Shown: piece by piece, positions 46,433-54,955 of the stretch
Layout of the letters: every line of letters starts with the position of its first letter
Position numbering within the stretch: position 1 is the stretch's first letter
Assembly: GCA_014727835.1 (NCBI GenBank)
Contig: WJMT01000122.1
Span: 1-57,568, forward strand
From: Candidatus Aminicenantota bacterium
GTDB lineage: Bacteria; Acidobacteriota; Aminicenantia; Aminicenantales; Aminicenantaceae
Reading direction: 5' to 3'
DNA: 57,568 nt
The notes under the pieces: model-generated
What the model was told of the DNA's origin: nothing
The model's database searches: none
What the model saw: the letters and a program-made list of their open reading frames with translations, nothing else
Made by a program: the position numbers and the translations under genes

Positions 46433-46456
46433 AAAAACACGGAAAAAGGAGGGGAT

Positions 46457-46900
46457 ATGAATAAAATCACCAGGATCATACTGATTATTTTGATCATCGA
46501 TGTGATTGTTGTGGCAGGATATTTTGGGTATAAAGCCCTCTCAAACAAGGGCTCTTCCAAAGCATCTTCTTACGAATGGGTTGAGATGACTGAAAATTAC
46601 ACTCCCCAGGACCATATCGAGGATTTCATCATGCAAGATGCCGCCAGTCAGGACATCTTTCCTGTGTATATAAAAAATTATGGAAGCGACCGCAAGATGC
46701 TCAAAAAATTCAGCGGTAGAAAGCTCTACACACCCACCTTAACAGAACTGGAATTTGTGTTTCCCGATGCAGCGGATTGGCATCTTATCGAGCTGAAATA
46801 CACAGAGAAAAAAAGAGACCGGGAGATCCGCCGCACTATTTTATACGTCCAAGAAGGGGATGAATGGAAAGTGGGGGATACCGGAGGTCCACTCGAATAA
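46457..46900 (+). CDS. membrane-anchored protein of unknown function
   Basis: This 147-residue protein has one N-terminal transmembrane helix (about 5-26) followed by a soluble domain rich in charged residues. No family is recognised. The gene has AGGAGGGG six bases before the ATG. It ends eight bases before the convergent anti-sigma gene stop. The topology suggests an extracytoplasmic domain anchored in the inner membrane. The domain has segments such as HLIELKYTEKKRDREIRRTI and DEWKVGDTGGPLE, suggestive of a small beta-rich fold; that is only an impression. Confidence 0.65.
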   Translation: MNKITRIILIILIIDVIVVAGYFGYKALSNKGSSKASSYEWVEMTENYTPQDHIEDFIMQDAASQDIFPVYIKNYGSDRKMLKKFSGRKLYTPTLTELEFVFPDAADWHLIELKYTEKKRDREIRRTILYVQEGDEWKVGDTGGPLE

Positions 46901-46908
46901 AACCAGTC

Positions 46909-47445
46909 TTAAGGTTTCTTTTTCGAGGAATCAATGTTAAGGTCCATTTTTTGTATGAAATACTGAGAAGCGGTTTGAGCTGCTTTTTTCAAGCTGTCCC
47001 ATTCCGTTTCATAATGAGAGCCAATCTGCGAAGTCAGATCCTGGAGTGTCTCTCCAGTTCCAAAAAACGTGTTCAAAACAGGCGGGTGAGGCCTTTCTGC
47101 TTTGGAAATTGATTGTTTGAAAGGATTGAAGACCATAAACATAACAATGCAAACCAACACAACAGCAGCTGAGGCCACAGGTACCAGAGACATTCTCTGT
47201 TTTATCTTTGGTTCCGGGAGGGATTCATAAAATGCCTTTTCCTTCACCTTTTTGGTGAGCAGGGGAGACGTCTGGTGCAAAACAGCCTCTGCATCCTGTC
47301 CTGCTCTCTTGTGGATATCCTGAAAAGAATTCCGAAGATGCTGGCAGGAGGGACACTTTCGAAGATGCGGTTTTAAAACAGAAGGAATGCTTTTGGCCGA
47401 ATCCAATGATCGGGACACATACCATCGCGTGAGATAACACTTCAT
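46909..47445 (-). CDS. anti-sigma factor with ZAS zinc motif
   Basis: A zinc-binding anti-sigma domain is indicated by C3 and the H27-x3-C31-x2-C34 motif (HLRKCPSC), followed by a transmembrane helix near 85-108 and a periplasmic tail of about 70 residues. ZAS proteins hold their cognate ECF sigma factor inactive at the membrane. The start overlaps the sigma gene stop by four bases (ATGA), the classic translational coupling of such pairs. The tail has no recognised sensor domain. Confidence 0.8.
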   Translation of the reverse strand: MKCYLTRWYVSRSLDSAKSIPSVLKPHLRKCPSCQHLRNSFQDIHKRAGQDAEAVLHQTSPLLTKKVKEKAFYESLPEPKIKQRMSLVPVASAAVVLVCIVMFMVFNPFKQSISKAERPHPPVLNTFFGTGETLQDLTSQIGSHYETEWDSLKKAAQTASQYFIQKMDLNIDSSKKKP

Positions 47446-48053
47446 CCTTTATTCTCCTCATACCTTACTGTTGACCATTCAAGTGCTGAGCTTGCCTCAT
47501 TCTTTTGAAAATCTTTTTTTTTCTGTAGCAGCTCTGCCAGGTTCAAGCGCGCTCTGTACAGAAGAAGGCGGACAGCCAAATCAGTCCGGCGCATGATTTT
47601 GGCAATTTCTTTTGATGACAGATCCTCTGCATACCGCAGCCAGAGCACTCTGTAATGGTCAGGTTTGAGATGTTTGGCCTGTTTCCAAATATTTTGGCGT
47701 TTTATTTGCTTGAAATATTTTTCCTCAGGCGTCAACTCATCTTCCTGAATCCTGTGTCTGACAGCTCTATTTTTTTGGGAGCGAAAGTGGCTGACAGACA
47801 ATCTGTATGCTGCGGTATAGATCCAGGTGGAAACTTTCCATTTGGAATTGTATCTGAATATATTTCTGTATATTTTGAAAAAAGTTTCCTGAATGATGTC
47901 TTCGATATCCTGATCAGAGGATATCTTGGGCCTTAAAAAATGAAAAAGTCTGGGGCTGTACCGATCCACTAATATCTCAAAACTGCGGCGAGAGCCGGCC
48001 CTGGTTTTCCGGACCAGCTCTTCGTCAGATACAGTCAGGTTTGGATCAGTCAC
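47442..48053 (-). CDS. ECF sigma factor (sigma-70 family)
   Basis: The 203-residue protein has region 2 (DRYSPRLFHFLRPKI, DIEDIIQETFFKIYRN, WKVSTWIYTAAYRLSVSHFR) and region 4 (HYRVLWLRYAEDLSSKEIAK, RRTDLAVRLLLYRARLNLAE). Regions 1.1 and 3 are absent, as expected for ECF sigmas. It lies between the secreted protein gene (22 bases upstream) and the anti-sigma gene (overlapping). Together they form a three-gene reverse-strand operon with an ECF-like promoter at 49026-49055, so the operon is probably autoregulated. ECF subgroup cannot be assigned by eye. Confidence 0.92.
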   Translation of the reverse strand: MTDPNLTVSDEELVRKTRAGSRRSFEILVDRYSPRLFHFLRPKISSDQDIEDIIQETFFKIYRNIFRYNSKWKVSTWIYTAAYRLSVSHFRSQKNRAVRHRIQEDELTPEEKYFKQIKRQNIWKQAKHLKPDHYRVLWLRYAEDLSSKEIAKIMRRTDLAVRLLLYRARLNLAELLQKKKDFQKNEASSALEWSTVRYEENKG

Positions 48054-48075
48054 TTTCTTTCAATGATATAAAGAA

Positions 48076-48975
48076 TCAGAAATCCCAGTCGAAAATTTTT
48101 AAAAATTCATCCACAGTGGCTTGAGATTCCAGGAAAAAGGTCTTTCCCTCAACATTCATTCTCAGATTCTTAACCAGTTTCATTTCCGGATCGATCTTTT
48201 CTTCCATGGCAAGAAAACTCTTGATCCCTGTAATGATATCGCCCAGACTTTGAGCTGTTTCTGGGGAGTCTGTGTGAAGGGAGAGACTCAGCCTCAATCT
48301 GTTCCCCGCTTCTGAAGCAGTGAAGAATGCCTGTTCTGTTTTTTTTAGAACCACTGACGGGAAATCTTCTTCATCTTCTAACATCTCAGACATATCTGCT
48401 GCTGCTGCGACCAGAAAATGATCATTGGTGAGTGACTCAATTTTAGTTCCCATTGGCGTTGTGGAGATGCTCTTGTTTTTTCCAGATAAAGTATCCAGAA
48501 CGTGCTCAACCGCATCTTGATCTTCTGAGATCAGCAAAAGGTTATCATTCACAAACACGCCATAGTCATCATGGTTCCAATGATAGATCAAGAATTTACC
48601 ATAGTTTATTTCAACTGGAGTTTCCTCTTCTTTTATAAGAGAAAGGAGATGTTGTTTGTTTAAGTTTCCAGAAAAGGCAATGACCGCATCGTCCTCGTCT
48701 TCTCCAAATCCAATGGCTGTGACATTGGAAATGTCATTGAAAAAGTCGATTTGAGCGACTCTCTCGATTTCTTCGATCTCTTCTTCGAAATCAGAGTTGA
48801 ATTTATCCATCATCTCTTTTTTTGTTTGCGTATTTGCAAACTTCTTCACGTCTAGATGAATGAACCATTTGGCCTTTTCAGGAACTATGGATGTCTGAGC
48901 AGACACAGGGTAAGCTTGAGGTGTCATGATAGCCAAAAGAAAAGCAATAGAAATCATAATCGTCATTTTTTTCAT
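48076..48975 (-). CDS. exported acidic protein of unknown function, ECF operon leader
   Basis: The protein has a clear signal peptide (about 1-26, ending VSAQ). It begins its mature part with IVPEKAKWFIHLDVKKF, a style seen in DUF3352-like secreted proteins. It is rich in Asp and Glu (an EDEDD run and an EDEEDF run) and has no known catalytic motif. At 299 residues it is first in the operon with the ECF sigma and anti-sigma genes. It may be the main regulon target or a sensor partner; both are inferences. GGAGG precedes the ATG. Confidence 0.7.
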   Translation of the reverse strand: MKKMTIMISIAFLLAIMTPQAYPVSAQTSIVPEKAKWFIHLDVKKFANTQTKKEMMDKFNSDFEEEIEEIERVAQIDFFNDISNVTAIGFGEDEDDAVIAFSGNLNKQHLLSLIKEEETPVEINYGKFLIYHWNHDDYGVFVNDNLLLISEDQDAVEHVLDTLSGKNKSISTTPMGTKIESLTNDHFLVAAAADMSEMLEDEEDFPSVVLKKTEQAFFTASEAGNRLRLSLSLHTDSPETAQSLGDIITGIKSFLAMEEKIDPEMKLVKNLRMNVEGKTFFLESQATVDEFLKIFDWDF

Positions 48976-49025
48976 ATGAACCTCCGTGTAATTGTTTTTC
49001 AGGCGATCGATCTGCCTTTCACCCT

Positions 49026-49055
49026 ATTATACGCAGCCAAAGGGCAGATGTTTCC
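49026..49055 (-). promoter_or_regulatory. candidate ECF-type promoter
   Basis: On the reverse strand GGAAAC, 16 bases and CGTATAAT lie about 50 bases before the secreted protein gene. GGAAC-like -35 with a CGT-containing -10 matches many ECF promoters. Confidence 0.45.
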
Positions 49056-49194
49056 CTTTAATTTTGATTTGTTTTCATATAAAGTCTCTTTTTTCTGTAT
49101 TTTGAATCAACACTTCTCAGAACTCTGCTTGAATTATTCACTAAAAAATGCCAAACTTTTCAGGTAAACGGACAAAAATCAGAGTCAATAAATA

Positions 49195-52100
49195 ATGGGT
49201 GATCCGAATACTGCCAAATTGAATAATACAGGAACTGAAAAATCCTGGGATTATTTGATTCTGACAGCTTCCAACCAGACCCAGAAACGATTTTACAGAA
49301 ATCAGCTTGAACTGAGGCGCGGACTCGGTCTTCTCTCACAAGTCAAAAAAATCCTGGTTGTTCCAGATCCCCCAAACCAGAGAATAGGAAGCGGAGGGAG
49401 CACTGTTTTCGCTTTGCTTCAAGTCCTTAACCGAGAATGCAAAAACCCCAGCCAAAAAGAACTGACATCCGCTGTTATTGAAAAAATCCTAAGCCGACTG
49501 CGGATTTTGATCATCCACGCTGGCGGAGACTCCAGACGGATGCCTGCTTACGGCCCCTGTGGCAAGATATTCACACCTCTTCCGAGCCGATTTGAATCCC
49601 TTTTCGGAGATACCATTTTTGACCGGCAGTTTCCCATGTACAGGGATCTTCCTTTCCCTTGTTCGTCTCAGGGTCAGGTGGTGATCGCATCCGGAGATGT
49701 TCTTCTTTTCTTTTCCCCACAAGACGTGCAGTTTCAAACAGAGGGCATTACAGGTCTTGCTTGTTCTGTCTCTCCGGAACAGGCAAAAAAACACGGGGTA
49801 TTTGTTGCAGAAAACTCAATAGAAGTCCGTCTGTTTCTTCAGAAGCCTTCTGTCGCCAAACAAAAAAAAAGGGGAGCTGTTAACTCAAAAGCACAGTCTC
49901 TTTTGGATATTGGAGTCATGGGAATGGATGCTCTAACCTCAGCAAGATTAATGTCATTGATCGAAATCAAGAAAAGAAACAGGGGATTTGTATGGGCCGG
50001 GCCTAATGCCAAAGAGATCACATCCTTTGGAATGGATTTTTACAGGGATATCTGCTGTGCTATGGGAAATAAAATTGATTTTCATGACTTTGTGACAAAT
50101 GTCCGTTCCAGCGGTTCCAAACTTTCTGAATCATTTCTCAAAGCCATTTATGCCACCATGTCAAAAGTTCCTTTTTTTGTGCATCCGCTTAGACAATGCA
50201 CATTTCTCCATTTCGGGACCCCGCGCCAGCTGATTGAAACCGGTTCTCGCCTGGTGAAAAGAGATCAGAGCTCTCGACTCAATCAAACACTTCTCAGCAT
50301 CAACAATCACGTCTCTGATACCCAACTCATCAAAGGAACCAAATCATGGGTGGAAGGATGTTGGATCCGTTCCACTCTGAACCTGCAGGGAGAAAATGTT
50401 GTGGTGGGTGCGGATGTGGACAAGCCACTCTCTCTCAAGGCAAAGACTTGCCTGGATGTGATCAAGGGACGCAGTCGATATGGGGAACCTGTTTGGTTTG
50501 TCCGTATTTACGGTCTTGATGATTGCTTTAAAGCATCCATCCATGAAAAAAGCCTTTTCGCCAACCATCCCTTTCTAGACTGGCTCAAAATAACAAAGGT
50601 ATCTCAAAAAGAGATTTGGGATGAAGAACTCAAAGACAGCGAAAAAAAATTATGGAATGCAAAAATATTTCCTGCTGTTTCCTCTCCGGACCATTATTGG
50701 AAATGGCTCTGGATGAGCGATCCTTCTCAAGCCACACAGAATCAAATCCAGTCTTGGAAAAAGGCAGATAAATACAGTCTGGAACAAATAACTCATCTGG
50801 CTGACCTTAAGGACTTTCACCAGAAACGCTGGAATCATCGAATCAAAAAAATGTACAGTCATATAGATAAAACCTTTCAAAAGCAAAGCCCATTCTCTGC
50901 CCGGGATCTGGAATTGATTTTCAAAAACCTGGATGAAAAACAGCGAGAACAATGGATCCATAATATCCTCACTCAAGCATGCTGTCATTTGGACACACAT
51001 AACAAAACAGAATCGGAAATCGACAAATTGACCTATTCGCGCATCTCACATTCTTTGGCAACCGCTGTCAAACAATGTCTGACGTCCAAAAAAAAGAAAT
51101 GGAACCAAATCCTTCAGTCTGCCCTGACCGACCTGAGTGAAAAAGATAAAAATTGTCTGGAGTCTTTGGGGATTGATTCTTCTTCTTTTCAGGATGCTGA
51201 AACCTGGTGCCGCAGACTCAAAGAAAGTGCGTTTGAGAACTTAAGCCAAACCATTGTTTGGAGTCAAAGAAAGGCACAGGATCATCCTCAAAGTGCTGTG
51301 CGTTCAGATGCCATTATCTGGGGCCGGGCTCCGGCCCGACTCGACCTGGGCGGGGGATGGACAGACACTCCGCCTTATGCTCTGGAAAAAGGAGGATGTG
51401 TGATCAACACAGCAGTGAACCTAAACAGGCAGCCTCCGATCCATGTTTATGCTCGAGTGATCAATGAACCGATCATCCGGATCACATCCATTGATCACGG
51501 ACTGCGCATCTCCATAAATCAATTGGATGACTTGATGGACTACCACAAAGCCACCAGCAAGTTCAGCCTGGCAAAAGCCGCGCTTGTTCTCTCTGGATTC
51601 TCCAAAGACACAGCCATTTGGCCCCGAGGAACCCAAACATTAAAAGATATGCTGGAGCATTTTGGCGGGGGCATTGAATTGACCACTCTGGCTGCCATTC
51701 CGAGTGGGAGCGGATTGGGAACATCCAGCATCATGGGAGCCGTTCTGGTGGCTGTGATCAACCGGATGATGGCCCGAGAAATCAACCAGAGAGAACTTTT
51801 CAACCAAGTTCTTCAGCTCGAGCAGGAGTTAACAACCGGGGGAGGGTGGCAGGACCAGATAGGGGGGACGCTTGGAGGGACCAAAATCATCACCACCCAG
51901 CCTGGTCTGGTGCCGGATCCTAAAATCAAGAGGGTTCAATCAGATGTGCTGAATTCAAGAACCAATCAAAGACAAACTCTTCTGTACTACACAGGCTTGA
52001 GGCGGCTGGCAAAAAATATTCTCCGGAATATTGTGAGCGGTTACTTGGATCGGAATCGAAAAACCATGAACACTCTGCACAGGCTTCATATGTTTCCTCC

Positions 52101-52419
52101 CCTTCTTGTTGACGCCATGGAGAGTAAAGATATGCAGAGCTTTGGGGAACTGATCAATCGGGCTCTCTACCTCAAAAAAGAAATCGATCCGGATTCCATC
52201 AACCCTGAAATCATAAAAATCCTTAACAAATTCAAGCCCTTCATGATCGGAGCCACTATTTTGGGCGCAGGAGGAGGAGGTTTTTTACTGGTTGTAGCAA
52301 AATCTCCTCAAGATGCCAAGTCTGCCAGACAGGCTTTGACCAAAGATCCACCCAATCCACTGGCCCGCTTTTTTGATTTTGACATAAGCACTGCTGGATT
52401 GGAGGTCACTGTCTGTTGA
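49195..52419 (+). CDS. fkp: bifunctional fucokinase / fucose-1-phosphate guanylyltransferase
   Basis: Fkp-type enzymes convert L-fucose to GDP-L-fucose by salvage. The N-terminal guanylyltransferase begins with NQRIGSGGSTVFALLQVL and HAGGDSRRMPAYGPCGK (about 107-120). The C-terminal GHMP kinase has APARLDLGGGWTDTPPY (about 710-725), IPSGSGLGTSSIMGAVLVA (about 834) and LGAGGGGFLLVV (about 1020). The middle (about 440-690) is charged, helical and variable. Length is 1074 residues, longer than the 949 of the Bacteroides enzyme. The start has no clear ribosome site. It converges on the mutarotase-like gene. Confidence 0.92.
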   Translation: MGDPNTAKLNNTGTEKSWDYLILTASNQTQKRFYRNQLELRRGLGLLSQVKKILVVPDPPNQRIGSGGSTVFALLQVLNRECKNPSQKELTSAVIEKILSRLRILIIHAGGDSRRMPAYGPCGKIFTPLPSRFESLFGDTIFDRQFPMYRDLPFPCSSQGQVVIASGDVLLFFSPQDVQFQTEGITGLACSVSPEQAKKHGVFVAENSIEVRLFLQKPSVAKQKKRGAVNSKAQSLLDIGVMGMDALTSARLMSLIEIKKRNRGFVWAGPNAKEITSFGMDFYRDICCAMGNKIDFHDFVTNVRSSGSKLSESFLKAIYATMSKVPFFVHPLRQCTFLHFGTPRQLIETGSRLVKRDQSSRLNQTLLSINNHVSDTQLIKGTKSWVEGCWIRSTLNLQGENVVVGADVDKPLSLKAKTCLDVIKGRSRYGEPVWFVRIYGLDDCFKASIHEKSLFANHPFLDWLKITKVSQKEIWDEELKDSEKKLWNAKIFPAVSSPDHYWKWLWMSDPSQATQNQIQSWKKADKYSLEQITHLADLKDFHQKRWNHRIKKMYSHIDKTFQKQSPFSARDLELIFKNLDEKQREQWIHNILTQACCHLDTHNKTESEIDKLTYSRISHSLATAVKQCLTSKKKKWNQILQSALTDLSEKDKNCLESLGIDSSSFQDAETWCRRLKESAFENLSQTIVWSQRKAQDHPQSAVRSDAIIWGRAPARLDLGGGWTDTPPYALEKGGCVINTAVNLNRQPPIHVYARVINEPIIRITSIDHGLRISINQLDDLMDYHKATSKFSLAKAALVLSGFSKDTAIWPRGTQTLKDMLEHFGGGIELTTLAAIPSGSGLGTSSIMGAVLVAVINRMMAREINQRELFNQVLQLEQELTTGGGWQDQIGGTLGGTKIITTQPGLVPDPKIKRVQSDVLNSRTNQRQTLLYYTGLRRLAKNILRNIVSGYLDRNRKTMNTLHRLHMFPPLLVDAMESKDMQSFGELINRALYLKKEIDPDSINPEIIKILNKFKPFMIGATILGAGGGGFLLVVAKSPQDAKSARQALTKDPPNPLARFFDFDISTAGLEVTVC

Positions 52420-52425
52420 TTGATA

Positions 52426-53052
52426 TCAATCTGTGTAAAAAACCTCTTTCATCAACAGCCAATCAAGGTTGTTCCCCCCACTCAAGGCCTCTTGAATCTT
52501 TGAAATGGCTTTAATTGAATTCTTATCCGCACATTCAAGATAGGAACAAAAACAGCTGTCCTTTTTAAAAACAGAAAAATTCTGGATGTCATTCAAATCA
52601 AAAGTTTTTTCCAGGTTTGAATAGCTGGTTTTTAAAGGCTGAATTATTTGATTTAATGAATAACCAGAGAGCTTTGCAGTCAGGGCTATTCGATTTGTTC
52701 TTTCATTGGGTGAACTTCTGCTTCTGTTTTCCCAATGGAAGACCTCATCCATCAAAGCCCACCATTCTCCCTTTTTGCGTGACTCCAGAGGCTGCTGCAT
52801 GGGATCGGTCAGTTTCCACCAGTCCTTGGTCACAGGATCGTCCTGGATTTGTGCCATATCCAGATTATAGTCATCCCCTCTATACTCATAATAGGAAAAA
52901 AGAAGGCCCTGTTTTAAATGGATGGAATAGTTACGGATATTGGATTGACGGATCCGGTTCAGAACACCGGGAAAGACATGTTTGTGCAGGATGATGTATC
53001 TTTCTTCCCATTCGGGTTTGAGTCTGATAAGGCTTCCGTATCTGGTTTTCAT
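52426..53052 (-). CDS. tandem RhaM-like (L-rhamnose/L-fucose mutarotase) protein
   Basis: The N-terminal half (about 1-108) matches the L-rhamnose mutarotase/DUF718 fold: TRYGSLIRLKPEWEERYIIL, SIHLKQGLLFSYYEYRGDD and WWALMDEVFHW. The second half (about 118-208) repeats the outline in degenerate form and ends LDWLLMKEVFYTD, so a duplicated fold seems likely. Normal RhaM is about 105 residues and dimeric, so this may be a fused pseudo-dimer. Mutarotases of this family speed interconversion of fucose or rhamnose anomers; next to fkp, fucose is the likelier sugar. Activity is inferred. Confidence 0.72.
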   Translation of the reverse strand: MKTRYGSLIRLKPEWEERYIILHKHVFPGVLNRIRQSNIRNYSIHLKQGLLFSYYEYRGDDYNLDMAQIQDDPVTKDWWKLTDPMQQPLESRKKGEWWALMDEVFHWENRSRSSPNERTNRIALTAKLSGYSLNQIIQPLKTSYSNLEKTFDLNDIQNFSVFKKDSCFCSYLECADKNSIKAISKIQEALSGGNNLDWLLMKEVFYTD

Positions 53053-53183
53053 GGCTTCATCGGATTTCTTTTCAGTTCAAGAAAAAAAGAATATCAAGGA
53101 ATACCCGGAGAGTCAATGCCAGAACCATCCCTCTCTCTATGTTTAGAAATTCTTAAGAGCAGCCACGAATACAGAAATTCCTG

Positions 53184-53211
53184 TTGACTGATTCTTCTTT
53201 ATATGTATGAT
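53184..53211 (+). promoter_or_regulatory. candidate sigma-70 promoter for the sulfatase gene
   Basis: TTGACT, 16 bases and TATGAT lie about 60 bases before the sulfatase start. Confidence 0.5.
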
Positions 53212-53271
53212 AAAACTCAATAAGAAAAGATGGAATAAGTGCCCGGATTATCTTCTGCAGCAAGGATGGAT

Positions 53272-54819
53272 ATGAATAAACTCACAAGACGGCAGTTTGT
53301 CAAATCCGCTGGATTGAGCGCTCTCTCCCTCCTTCTTCCATACTGCACCACTCCTGTTTCCACAAACGACCGCACCAATGTGCTTTTTGTTTCCCTGGAT
53401 GACCTCAATGACTGGATCGAACCTCTGGGCGGACATCCCCAGGCCCAAACACCCCACCTCAACCGGTTTGCCCAACAGTCTGTTAATTTCACCCATGCTT
53501 ATTGTGTCAATCCGGCCTGCAATCCCTCCAGGACCGCCATCCTTACAGGGCTGGCACCTCACCATTCCGGAGTCTATTCCAATTACCAGGACTGGCGCGA
53601 AGTCATCACAGGTCACAAATCCATCGGCACTTATTTCAGAGAGGAGGGGTATTATTCAGCCGGAGCCGGAAAGATTTTTCACTACCACATGGTCGACTCT
53701 GCCTGCTGGGATGATTACTGGCCGTCTATCCAAAAACCCATGCCCCGCTACCATTACCCCAAACGCGGTGAGACCGTCAACATGCCCCAGTTTCCTAATA
53801 TGTACGGAGACTTTGACTGGTCTCCGATTGAGATTCCGGATGAAAAAACAGCTGATTTTCAAAGCGTTCAATACATCATCGACCAGCTCCAAGAAAATCA
53901 CACAAAACCGTTTTTTCTGGCCTGCGGCATTTACCGGCCTCATCTTCCATGGTATGTGCCCAAAAAATATTTTGAAAAATTCCCGCTTGATTCTGTCAAA
54001 CTCCCCAAAGTTTTGGAAAATGATTTGAATGATGTGGGCGACCGGGTCATAGACATCGCCCACCGCAGCGGACATTACCACAAACATGTCCTTGAAGCAG
54101 GACAGTGGGAAGAGGCAGTACAGGGATATTTGGCTTCCATTGCCTACTGTGATGCCATGTTCGGTCGGTTGATAGAGGCTCTGGGATGCAGCTCTTATGC
54201 GCAAAACACTGTGGTGGTGGTCTGGTCTGATCACGGATGGCAGCTGGGCGAAAAAGAGCACTGGCGTAAATTCGCTCTTTGGGAAAATGTGCTCAGGTCA
54301 GTTCTGATGATCAAAGCCCCCAAAGGAACACCTGGTCTGCCTCAGGGAACCCAAGGGGCCCGGTGTGATAGAAATGTCTCTCTTCAGGACATATATCCTA
54401 CACTATTAGACCTGTGCGGACTTGCATCCAGAAAAGAGATCGACGGCCGCAGTCTGGTCCCTCTGTTGAAACGACCTTCCCGGAAATGGGATTATCCGGC
54501 AGTGTCTTCTTATGACTTCAGCGAGTTTTCCATACGAAAAGACCATTGGAGATACACCGTTTATATTGACGGGAGTGAGGAACTTTACGATCACAGAAAA
54601 GATCCGGAGGAATGGCACAACCTGGCTGATGACACAGAGTATGAAACCATCAAAAAAGAACTGTCCCAGCACCTCCCCGAAAACCCGGCCCCATTAAAAA
54701 AAACATCCCTCAAACTCCAGCCCCATCACAATCCTCCTTTCGCATCCAAAAAAGAGTACCAGGATTGGCTCAAACACGGCAAAGACACAAAATACCTAAT
54801 CGAGAAATACTGGAAATAG
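53272..54819 (+). CDS. Tat-exported sulfatase, iduronate-2-sulfatase-like
   Basis: Type I sulfatases cleave sulfate esters with a formylglycine made from a cysteine. The twin-arginine signal is KLTRRQFVKSAG, followed by LLLPYC, perhaps a lipoprotein site. The catalytic motif C83-N-P-S-R87 lies in ACNPSRTAILTGLAP. Metal ligands are seen in SLDDLND and later WSDHGWQLGEKEHW. The C-terminal tail has ELYDHRKDPEEWHNLADD. At 515 residues from ATG 53272, chosen because AAGG lies six bases upstream, it is full length. The gene follows the mutarotase on the opposite strand. Substrate is unknown; sulfated fucans are an idea from context. Confidence 0.9.
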   Translation: MNKLTRRQFVKSAGLSALSLLLPYCTTPVSTNDRTNVLFVSLDDLNDWIEPLGGHPQAQTPHLNRFAQQSVNFTHAYCVNPACNPSRTAILTGLAPHHSGVYSNYQDWREVITGHKSIGTYFREEGYYSAGAGKIFHYHMVDSACWDDYWPSIQKPMPRYHYPKRGETVNMPQFPNMYGDFDWSPIEIPDEKTADFQSVQYIIDQLQENHTKPFFLACGIYRPHLPWYVPKKYFEKFPLDSVKLPKVLENDLNDVGDRVIDIAHRSGHYHKHVLEAGQWEEAVQGYLASIAYCDAMFGRLIEALGCSSYAQNTVVVVWSDHGWQLGEKEHWRKFALWENVLRSVLMIKAPKGTPGLPQGTQGARCDRNVSLQDIYPTLLDLCGLASRKEIDGRSLVPLLKRPSRKWDYPAVSSYDFSEFSIRKDHWRYTVYIDGSEELYDHRKDPEEWHNLADDTEYETIKKELSQHLPENPAPLKKTSLKLQPHHNPPFASKKEYQDWLKHGKDTKYLIEKYWK

Positions 54820-54955
54820 TTGTTTTCAGTTGAGAAAATCTTTATTTGACTGTTAAAAACACACGACAATATGCGACATTAGGGGTTTTGCACTTGACAT
54901 CATTGCCTTATTTTTAAAACGTAGAGATAGATGGCATAAAAATAAGGAGGGAATC

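Noticed and set aside
54894-54899. Perfect TTGACA before the MopE gene
   Set aside because: No acceptable -10 box lies 15-19 bases downstream, so I did not call a promoter.
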